This document shows positions 46,750 through 64,000 of a DNA stretch of 64,000 bases, piece by piece. The translations under genes and the position numbers were made by a program. Position 1 is the first letter of the stretch. Each line of letters begins with the position of its first letter. The notes beneath the pieces are model-generated. The model saw only the letters and a program-made list of their open reading frames with translations. It searched no databases and was not told the DNA's origin. Source of the DNA: Synchiropus splendidus (taxonomy: Eukaryota; Chordata; Actinopteri; Syngnathiformes; Callionymidae); assembly GCF_027744825.2 (NCBI RefSeq), contig NC_071334.1, positions 70,810,937 through 70,874,936 of the forward strand, in the 5' to 3' direction.

Positions 46750-47007
46750 CCCGCCGGACGCAGCCCTCTTCGTTTTCTCTCCTGTTGTTACACCAGATGC
46801 TTTTATTTTGTAAACCGATGCTGCACCAGCTGTTTTTCTACGGGAGCGTTTGAAGCACACCAGCGGGTCAGGTTCACTCTTGTCGGGTCCAAAACGACGA
46901 CGCAGCCGACCTCAACACTGAAGCCAGGAACTTGGGTCCGGCGCCCCCTGCGGACCAATGCTGAGCACGAGGTCGTGTCGCGAGTGTGCGACTGAGATTG
47001 TGATGAC

Positions 47008-47013
47008 AATAAA
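47008..47013 (+). terminator. mctp1 poly(A) signal AATAAA
   Basis: AATAAA within 'gatgacaataaagaatag' lies 259 bp after the mctp1 stop codon, giving a short 3' UTR. The next gene's start codon is 768 bp further on. Confidence 0.7.
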
Positions 47014-47109
47014 GAATAGATTTGTACAAGTCTCGTCCCTGAGCCGACTCGCAACAGGCTTTTCACATGTCCAGGGCCACGTCCAGAGCTGAGAGTCAGA
47101 GACAGAAGT

Positions 47110-47181
47110 CATCCAGGAGAGACTCAGAGGAGAACCTCCAACTCAGGGGTCGAACTGGGAGGAGGCCCCGGGGCGGACCCA
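47110..47181 (+). repeat. Direct duplication flanking mctp1 last exon, copy 2
   Basis: Second copy of the 46,132-46,207 segment. It lacks the small 'tgctcc' insertion after aacctc and ends in 'ggcggacccagg'. It lies between the mctp1 poly(A) signal and the arrdc3 promoter. Confidence 0.85.
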
Positions 47182-47519
47182 GGTCCATGAGATCGCTCAG
47201 TGAAGAGCAAGAGGTTTCTGGAGAGTCTTCACAACTTCCTGTTTCAAGTCACAACTGAGTTGAGTTTCAACGATTTTCAAGTCACGACTGTCGCGTTTTA
47301 ACTGGGTTGAGTCATGACTGTTTCAAGTCACAGCTATGTTGAGTCTCAGCTGTTGTGAGTCACAACTGTGCCGAGTCACGGCCGTCGACTCCCAGTCGGA
47401 CCTGGCTGGTCTCTTCTCCCGTCACTCGAGAACCGGCGCTGCGGACTGAAGACAGGGCGGACTCACCCTCCTCCGGGCTCGAACCTCGCAGCTCGCTTAT
47501 CGCGGTTCCACATTCTGAA

Positions 47520-47781
47520 GTAAAAGGACGAACAAGTTACATCCGGTTCTGTCTCGCACGCGGGCTGAGCTCGTCGTGGCCGCGCCTGTCTCGGAGCGCG
47601 CTCCCGGCGACTGGATATTTCTGCCCGCAGACGCCTGAAGAGCTCAGATGAGAGGCGAGTGGCGCAGGAGGAGCGAGCCCAGAGGAGCAGCGGCCGCCGC
47701 CTGATGAGCCAGAACCTCGGCGGAACCGGCGGCCCCGGCTGGGCTCCCGGACTCCCGCGGATCTGAAGCACAAGTTCCGCC
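47520..47781 (+). promoter_or_regulatory. CpG-rich promoter/5' UTR of arrdc3
   Basis: Strongly CpG-rich sequence precedes the arrdc3 start codon and extends into exon 1 and intron 1. No TATA box is visible. The start codon has an optimal context (ccgccATGg). Confidence 0.55.
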
Positions 47782-51340
<3,559 letters not shown>

Positions 51341-51755
51341 GCGCTCAGACTCGGACCCGTCGCCCTTTGATTGGCAGGGACTCGGACCTTCTGACCAAGT
51401 GTCTTCTGACCGTGGCCAGTGATTGACATCTGGGGCGAGACGTCTGGTCGGCGAGTCGCTCCAGGTCAAACTGGTCGGCGAGTCGCTCCAGGTCATGTCA
51501 GGCACTTCATGAATGGTGTGTGTGTCACAAGCAAAGCATTTACTCTCGACAAACCAAACACACACTAGTGACCACGCACAGGTCGTGTGTGTGTGTGAGG
51601 GAGCGCCCCCTCCTGGTGTCCTCTGAATGTTTACACTCGATCTTCCTCCTCAAGTGCAATAAGAGAGTCTATTTTTGTATCGGATCGTGTCGCCGCCATC
51701 TTTGTTTCCTCGCTGCGTCGATTCCACGCCTGTTTTCTAACCGCTGACTTTTCTA

Positions 51756-51761
51756 AATAAA
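51756..51761 (+). terminator. arrdc3 poly(A) signal AATAAA
   Basis: AATAAA in 'ttctaaataaactctat' lies 416 bp after the arrdc3 stop codon, in a T-rich region that includes 'ctatttttgtat'. Confidence 0.65.
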
Positions 51762-52075
51762 CTCTATTTTATCGACTTGCCGTGTCTTCCTGGTCACATG
51801 ACCGGGCTCTGGAGCCAGCGGAGCCAAGGTCGCCGTGGTGACCTTCAGGCGGCAGCAGACTCTGGTCACATGACCGTGTTTTGGCTTCGCCGCTGATCGA
51901 CACCAGCCGGTGGGAACTGGACGCCGCAGGTCACGTGAGCCCCAGCCGACACCCGACACTCACCGGATCCACGTGAGCGAGGAATGAACCCCCGGACCTC
52001 ACCCTGGAATCCACCACGGAAATAAACCACCGCCCTTATGGAGGCGAAGACTACTGATGCTGTTGCTGCTACTGC

Positions 52076-52196
52076 CACTGTAGTACCACTCACTGTAGTA
52101 CCACTCACTGTAGTACTACTCACTGTAGTACCACTCACTGTAGTACTACTCACTGTAGTACCACTCACTGTAGTACTACTCACTGTAGTACCACTC
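52076..52196. repeat. 15-bp CACTGTAGTACCACT tandem repeat
   Basis: About eight units of cactgtagtaccact or cactgtagtactact lie in the gap between the arrdc3 and mef2c 3' ends. Looser TACTAC-type sequence continues to about 52,330. Confidence 0.93.
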
Positions 52197-52446
52197 CAAT
52201 CACAAGTGTAGAACTGACGCTACTACGACTACCACTGACTCCACTTCTATTGGTACTACTGCTATTACTACTACTACAACTGATACTGCTAGTAATACTT
52301 TGACTGATGCTGGTACTAGTGCTTATACTAGTGCTGATACTGCCACGCGGTGGCGCTGCTTCGACTGACTGTACTGTTCCGACTGATACCAACGATGCCA
52401 GTGTTAGTACGACTGAAGAACGCGACTCCACGATTGTAACAGAGCC

Positions 52447-52452
52447 TTTATT
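52447..52452 (-). terminator. Possible mef2c poly(A) signal AATAAA
   Basis: On the minus strand AATAAA occurs after an A-rich run, 1.3 kb downstream of the mef2c stop codon. It is the first such signal seen there. arrdc3 and mef2c would then end tail to tail about 690 bp apart. Confidence 0.45.
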
Positions 52453-53755
52453 TTTTTTACTGCAAAATACAAATACCAGCACATTTCTGATCTACATGAT
52501 GGACTGCGACAATTTTTTTTTCAATCATTTTTCTGAGAAACGTTTGCCTCCAGGTGGCGACAAAGTCCAGCTTATGTCGCGAATATCTGGTCAGATTTGC
52601 TCTCGTGCGACAGTTCAGGCAGTTACGATTAAATAGTCAAACCAAACACACACGCTTGTTAGTTCACGCCCCTCCAGGGAGCGACTCCGCCCCGCCCTGA
52701 CTCCGCCCCGTCAGGCGCCCCACGCCACTTGCTCGAGACAAGACAATCCTGCGAGTCCACCCGAGACCGAGGGCGAGCGCCCGGCTCTCCCACATAGCGA
52801 GTGCAAGAGTCCAGCATACGACAGAGTTACGACAGAAACGCGTGCGAGACAGAATGTCGGGGCTCTGCCCACCTGTTCCGACCTAGCACTAGTCAACCAG
52901 ACGCAAAAGGTTCTGAAGTGATGCAGGGTGAAGGTCCGAGCAGTCGCTTCAGATATCTTGTCACGTTGAGCGTCGGCCACAAGGGGGCGATGTTAGCACG
53001 TCAGCTTCGGCGCGGTTCTCCCCGGTGCGCGGCAAACAGCGTGCTAGCTTGAACAGCTTCGGCGTATCGGGCAAACATCCGGGCGTCGGACTGAGAGTTC
53101 GAGCTCCAAATATACACTTTTCATCCAAAATATTCAAATGTGAAGAACCTCAGCCGCCGCTGCCGCAAAACAAAACTGCAGAGAAAAGAGCGCCAACATG
53201 GGGAAGACATGCGGTCGGGAGTTCAGCGCCGACGACTTGTCTCTCTGGAACGGTTCTGGTTTCCTGAAGTTCTGGTCTTCTTGCAAAGTGCTTTCTCCTT
53301 CCGCTAATGCTAGCAGCGCTCAAACTTCTCCCGAAGCCTCTCACGTCACACGTCCTCGCTCCTCCTCTCCCTGACCTTGTCACATGACCTGCCCGCACCC
53401 CCCCGTGGCTCTTCGCCACGTCCCGACATCCTCACCTTCAGCGTCTGTTCAGGAAACACCAGAAACGTTCCGGAGAAACATCTGCCGTGTCTGGGCGGCG
53501 AAAATAAACACGGCCGCTCGCAGGGAAGGCTTTGACGTTAAAAATAGTCTGATAAATAAATAAATAAGTTGAGCGCAATAAATTACTCGTTTTGGGGGTT
53601 CGATTCCTCGATTGACGTCGTCTGGCAGCTGAACCAACGCGACCGGCCGCGAACACGTTTCACACACACTCGGTACAAGAATACGATAATGAGAATACGG
53701 GTAACACTATCAGGTGAGTGAGCGGGAGCCACGCCCCCTGCTGGCCGCCGCGCCA

Positions 53756-58835
<5,080 letters not shown>

Positions 58836-58888
58836 CTTCGTCCTCCTCGTGTGACTTCCTCTCTGGACTCTGTGACGCTGTCAATCTT
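58836..58888 (-). other. mef2c 5' UTR part of first coding exon
   Basis: On the minus strand TTGCAG|AAGATTGACAGCG gives a splice acceptor 53 nt upstream of the mef2c ATG, so the start codon is in a downstream exon and at least one further 5' exon must exist. The ATG context (gaagATGg) is good. Confidence 0.6.
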
Positions 58889-60895
58889 CTGCAACGCAAA
58901 CAGACAGACAGACAGACGTCAGCGGCGGCGATAGGCGGACGGACGGGTTCTGCCGCGTCACGCCGTCAGGTGTGTGCGCGCATTCTTCTGTCGCTGTGAA
59001 CACCCTGGTCATGTGACCTCCTGCCGACACAAGCGTGCGCCCAGAGTCTGAGGCGTGTGTTTTCATTGGGTGTGCGTGTGTTCATCGGCCGGTCACATGG
59101 GTGTGTTATTGTGGCACTTTGTGTTTTGTGTTTCCAGGCTTGTGTGTGTGTGTGTGCGTGTGAGGCTGCAGTCGTAGCGTGCGTGTCCATGTGACCTGTG
59201 TCTTGTGTCTGGTCGCGTCTCTAATCTGATCCGAGAGTTAACAGGATCTTCACACACAAGCGCACGCGGCGCTCCATCTTCCTCGCCTGGCTCACGCGAA
59301 CATGGGCTCCTCGGCCCCCCCTGCAGGACGGGAGGACGGCTGCGTCCTCGGGATTCAAACACACCTGGATGACAGCAAACCTCCGGAGCCGCGGTATTTT
59401 TAGAGCTCACGCTTCCAAAAATAAAGAGCTGAACTTTCTACCCAAACACGACAGACTGGAGTGGGACTGGCGTCTCGCCAGGACCAGGACCAGGACCAGT
59501 CTCCTCTCACCTGGTCCTCATGGTCAACAGTGTTCCCGCTGTAGTCCTCGTCAGTTCTGCGAGGTAACAGTGGCTGAAGAACATGGTCCTGTTTGGACAG
59601 ATCTGGATCAGAACCGGGTCACTAGAAGAGACTCTCCCCCAGGACCAGGACTTTGATGAGGACGACATGAAGCTGAGACCACCCCACCCAGCTCTTTGCT
59701 GGTCCACACACTCGGACCTTCCTGTGTGAGACTCCACATCAGGAACACTTTCATCTGGACCGTCCTTGTCGTCCTCGGTTGCTTCAGGCTGCTGGTTGTA
59801 GTGTTGAGGATCACATCTGGACCAGGACCAGGACCAGGACCAGGACCAGGACCAGCACCTCCAATGTTTACTACCTCAACGCCACGCCCACACCAAGCCC
59901 CTGCTGCTGCCACACAACCCCACACCTGAAGTAATGCTGCTTCTGAGTGGAACTTCAGTTGCCCTTCGTAGTACTTCATACTACCATCAGCCCTTCAGAG
60001 TAACGTTTTCACACAAATACTACTGCACACACTTCCTTCGCGCTGACTACTGCTGATCACTGGGACACACAAGTATCAGGACGTCAGCTCCACAACACTG
60101 GTCACATGACCGGCCCGGACACACTGGTGTCAACAGGAAGTAGACGTTTGTGTGAGAACACCGGCCTGGAGAGCCAAAATCCTGCCGATGTTTCGTTTAC
60201 CGTTGTTGTTGTTTTGGTCCTCACTGAATCGGAAAACGACAACAAACAAAACGCTGAGAAAAGAGTGACGTTATTCCACGTGATAACAGTGTGGTTTGGA
60301 CGTGGACAGGGGATTATTCACACCTGGGCTTGGTCCCGGGCCGCGGCCTGGAACACGGACTGGCTCGCACATGAGACTCCCCGAAATGCTGCCCAACTCC
60401 AGCAGAGCTCTGAGAGGGGGGGGGGGCAAAAACTAGACACTTATTGGAGACTGAGCAGCTCTGATTTCTTCCCAGTCTGACGGGACCCCAAGTTCACCGA
60501 CTGCAGCCCTGGCGCCATCAACAAACACGTTCACGTCAAACTCCCGTCATCTCCGCCGCTCACACGTGACCGCGGAGCCCGAACTCCAACTGGACCCGGT
60601 TCTTACCGACTGTTGGAGGAAAGTCCAACTCTTCTGATCCCGCATGTGTTCGGAACCGCAGCGGAACCAAAGTTGTCGGGCCGTTCCTGAGAGTAAAGTC
60701 CACCGGTCCCGGTCGGAGCAGGCCAGTCCGCGCGGTCACGACTACGATCAGCACCAGACCCGAACACAGTGACACTTCAACGCAACACAAGGGGCGTTCA
60801 CGTCCCGCGAGGAGGGAGGAGGAGGCGGGGGAGGCGGAGGGCGGGAGGGAGGGAGGGAGGGGGAGGACCGCTCGCGCCGTCCCGGTTCCGCTCAC
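58889..60895 (-). other. mef2c 5' intron (inferred)
   Basis: About 2 kb between the acceptor before the first coding exon and a candidate donor near 60,896. It contains a (GGACCA)n tract at 59,819-59,855 and GT-rich sequence near 59,145-59,160. No coding exon was recognised. Confidence 0.4.
59819..59855. repeat. (GGACCA)n tandem repeat
   Basis: About six perfect hexamer units. A shorter run of the same hexamer lies near 59,478-59,497. Confidence 0.93.
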
Positions 60896-61010
60896 CTGCT
60901 CCGGCTCGGTGTGCAGGTCCCCGACCAGCGGTTCGGTCCCGCCTCGGATCCTGAGGGCGCTCGCGCCTCGTCGGGTCAGCAGCACCTGGAAAGTGACGTC
61001 ACAGCGGCAG
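60580..61010 (-). promoter_or_regulatory. CpG-rich region, probable mef2c promoter and 5' exon
   Basis: The region is CpG-rich with G-rich tracts (gggaggg units near 60,841-60,862). On the minus strand GGAGCAG|GTGAGCGG offers a donor whose exon would have its 3' end at 60,896. This is the most plausible first exon and promoter for mef2c. No TATA box is visible. Confidence 0.4.
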
Positions 61011-63867
61011 CCATGAATAGACCGAACAGCCTCTGCCGCGGCGAACGAGAGAAACATTCATTGCCAAACTTTTGTTCCAAGTTTCGCTTTCAGCGCGTCC
61101 GTCCTTGTCTTCAGTCTCCGCTCAGGAGAGCGCGAGTGGCGCGCCTGTGCCACAGCGGCATCTGCTGGACGAGTTGGGCGCTACACCGCTGACGCGTCTC
61201 GTTGTCTCAGGTTACTTTGAGTCATTCAGAAACCAGCCGGCTGAAACGAGTCTCTGCGTGTTTCCCGCTTCCTCCTGACAGCGCACTCGTGTGATGCGAC
61301 AGTACAACAGCGCGATGAATTGGACAGTGGCGGGAAGATGTGTGTGAAGATGAGAGACACGTGGTCATCTGCTGAACTGCAGGGTTGATCCCAGCGGGAG
61401 GTGAAGAGCGCTTTGCTCAAGAGACGGGAGCCGGCCCCAGAGGTCAGAGGTGAGAGCGCCGTCCGGAAGGTTCCGCCGGACGGGAGTGCAGTCGGGTCAG
61501 AACCAGCAGCTGACGTGGGAGCGGCAGCTGACGAGCAGCTGAAAACCGCCGGGATTCAACCCGACACCTCTGACACATTCCGCTGGAAACATTCACGAGG
61601 GCCAGCCGGAGGGCCCGCTCCTTTTACGAGCCCTGACCCAAGAGGTCCGACCCGGCCCAGACGCAACGAGACACGCGTGTTTGTCAGGACGCGAGAGCCA
61701 CTTTGTAACGCTCAGACGGAACGGCGCGCCGCTAGGTGGCGCTGATTCCAGCATGAGGTCACATGATCACGTTCGTCTCCAGGACTCACTGTGCTTCATG
61801 TAGCCATTAGCCCTGCAGTGCAGCTACATGCTAGCGGTGGCGTGAGGGTCCGGATACGTCGGCACTCCAGTCCCTTCACTCGTGAACCAGAGCTCCGCGG
61901 CGTGATCCTCGTCGGCTCAGGGGCCAGGTCAGCCAGCCGTTGCCATGGCGACACACCAGCCACGTCTTCTGGGACGCCCAGTTTTAGCCACCGCAGTGAC
62001 CCAGTCTCAAGCGGCCCACTGCAGACCCAGCTCTCCGCCGCCCCCACATCGACATTCACGGCGCCGAGCTCCGCAGCCACGGCCGACCTTGGGACGCCAG
62101 AGAAGCAGAAGCGGGACTCACCAGGCTTGACGTGGTCTCGGGCACCTGCAGGTCCAGCTGAGGTCTCGGGGCTCCTGGAGTCCAACAGGAAGAAGCGAGG
62201 GCAGAAGGAAGAGCCAGACCAGCTGGCTTCCAGCAGGACCAGAGCGGGTTTGAGCTGGGAGCCCAGCAGCTGAGCTCCTGAGACCCTCCACCCCTCTGCA
62301 CGCCCCGCCCCGCCCCGTCCCCCTCGTCCCGTCAACACACACCCGTCGACCTCCAGAGTGTGTGAGAGGAGTCGCTCACCTGCTGCTGCCCGTCACTGGT
62401 AAATATAGCTGCGAGGTGTTAGTCTGTGTGGGTGTGTGTGTGTGTGTCTGCCTTCCCCTGACTGTGTGTTTCAGGGTCTGTGCATGCGTGCGTGCGAGCG
62501 TGCGTGTGTGTATCTTTGCTAAAACGGTGAGGTTTGTCTGCCATAAGACCTGGACTTTCGTGAGCGCATGAATGTCAACCTGGTTGAGCTGTCCTTGTGG
62601 GGACCTTTCACCAGTCCCCACAAAAACCCAATCCAGGGTAAAAACTTCAGAATAACTGGGTTCCAGCCTGGTCCAGAGTCCTGGTTCAGGTGAGCCATGT
62701 GTTTAGGGGGAGAGGCTGGGGAAAGGGTGATGGCCGGGAGAGGAGGTCCCCACCAGGAGAGAGAGACAAGCATGTGTGTGTGTGAGAGAGAGAGAGATCA
62801 GCTGTCCCAGATTCTTCAGGTTTCACGTCTCACTGACGGAGTCGGGGTCACAGTTGCCACATACAAGTGGACTTCCTGTTCAGACCTTCAGAATAAAGTC
62901 CGAGCTCCCAGCTGCAGCCTCAGGAAGGAGGACGCCGGCCCAGGAACTTCTTCTTCAAACGTTTTTACGACGCGCTTTTGTCCGGAGGTCAAGGTTCGCT
63001 CCTGCAGAGGTCACGGGTCAGGACTCCACCTGGAGCGTCCGGCAGCTGCCGAGCTGCCAGTCACGGCGGACCAGCTGCGGAGACGCTTCACGACGCGCCC
63101 CCACCACGCAGAATCCATCCCAAAAAGGCAGCGATCAGCGTGGAAAAAGATTTATTCCAAAATAAATATCGACATCAAAGAGTGCAGAAAGCTGCGTGGA
63201 GGCGGGCCCCGCCCATCAGGGGCCATCCGCCGTCATGATGGACACAAACTCCTCCTGGTTGACTGGAAAAGCAGACAGAACGTCACTACGACAGTCGTGT
63301 GTCCAGCAAGAAGACATCACCCCGACAGACAGTTTCTCTGCAGCGAGGAAACACCCAAATGTCGACGTCTGATTGGGGAGAGGTTTTCCCCGGTCCTCGC
63401 TTGCTGGACCACGGTACATTCGGTGACCCAGTTTATTCATTGATGTCTTCACAATGTAAAAATCTAACAAATACCGACAAGTGGTTTTCTGACACCAGAG
63501 TTACTGATGTATTTTCGTGTATTTCTCATGCATTTTTCACGTCAATTGACACGTTTGGAATCAGAAAGACGTTGATAAAATAACGTGCAGTTACAAGACA
63601 TTATCACAAGATGGCGACATAAACACTGTCTGCGGAAGTTAGTAACTTGTTTTTTTTCATCATTTTACAGTGAAAAACGGACCTTCTCGAAGGTATAATT
63701 CGAAGATAAATGTTACAGGGTTTCCTGCATGTCTTGTGAAGTGGGCCACAACTGAAGGCTCCAGCGGGCGGAGCTTGACCGACCCGAATGGGCGGAGCCT
63801 GCGCTGACACCGCGAGGCGTTGTTGTTGTTGTCACTGCCTGATCTGGTCCGCCGGAAGTTCCGGGAC
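61011..63867. other. Upstream flank of mef2c, no gene seen
   Basis: No exon was recognised. GC-rich sequence continues to about 62,340; about 62,425-62,515 is GT-rich. The 'GTGGGGACC' repeat lies at 62,585-62,775 and AT-rich sequence at about 63,420-63,720. Confidence 0.4.
62585..62775 (-). repeat. Dispersed 'GTGGGGACC' repeat copy
   Basis: Reads 'ccttgtggggacctttcac', 'cagtccccaca', 'aaaacttcagaataactgg', 'tggttcaggtgagccatg', 'gctggggaaagggtgatgg' and 'aggtccccaccagga'. It is the same arrangement as at 24,545-24,725. Confidence 0.8.
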
Positions 63868-63950
63868 TGGAACCGGAAGTTGCGCATGTTTTACCAACGG
63901 ACGTTCGCTGGTGAGCGCATGCGTCCATGGTTATATCTCGCAAAGGTGAT
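63868..63950 (-). repeat. Dispersed repeat R3, copy 3 (reversed)
   Basis: Reads 'ggaaccggaagttgcgca', 'tgttttaccaacggacg', 'ttcgctggtgagcgcatg' and 'cgtccatggttatatctcg'. This is the reverse complement of the copy at 23,394-23,476 with a few substitutions, 40 kb away. Confidence 0.75.
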
Positions 63951-64000
63951 GATTCTGTTTTTTTAATCCAGCATGATTGGATCAATACACATTTCAAGCT

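Noticed and set aside
53597..53607. tRNA B-box match GGTTCGATTCC (also on the minus strand at 56,439-56,449)
   Set aside because: No matching A box or cloverleaf upstream in either case, and no SINE tail was seen. Most likely chance or very old fragments.

Overview
The window is nuclear DNA from a ray-finned (teleost) fish. Four protein-coding genes with spliced exons, GT-AG introns often only 60-80 bp long, CpG-rich promoters and many simple and interspersed repeats support this. Exons were assembled by hand from splice sites plus reading-frame continuity. The species was not identified.

Bases 1 to about 31,100 contain no host gene I can support. They hold repeats: a decayed Tc1-like transposase fragment (about 2.34-2.47 kb), a 223-bp MITE with an 8-bp target-site duplication (5,784-6,006), a 1.8-kb purine-only array (8.37-10.2 kb) next to a decayed LINE reverse-transcriptase fragment, two related GGTGATGATGGAGAA-type arrays (13.4-14.4 and 15.3-16.2 kb), a 28-bp minisatellite (19.5-20.25 kb), an inverted-repeat cluster (22.7-23.5 kb) and a 5'-truncated LINE with an open reverse-transcriptase frame (26,286-28,654). 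The LINE sits between 238-bp inverted arms of an older element.

Bases 31,100 to 61,000 are gene-dense. A SEPT5-type septin (+, 12 exons, 371 aa), mctp1 (+, 22 supported exons, 835 aa) and arrdc3 (+, 8 exons, 415 aa) lie head-to-tail. mef2c (-, 8 coding exons, 444 aa) converges on arrdc3. mctp1, arrdc3 and mef2c reproduce the linkage on human chromosome 5q14-q15; the septin is not a 5q gene in human. The products act separately: a septin filament subunit, an ER/vesicle Ca2+-sensing C2 protein, a NEDD4-recruiting alpha-arrestin and a MADS-box transcription factor.

The best leads are: tandem perfect MEF2-binding motifs inside a mef2c intron (possible autoregulation); loss of the mef2c beta exon and a Q-to-H change at MADS residue 18; an 11-nt microexon in the septin; a GC-AG intron in mctp1; one minisatellite family in both a septin intron and its 3' flank; and a dispersed 'GTGGGGACC' repeat family with at least nine copies. 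I did not find a convincing new multi-gene system.
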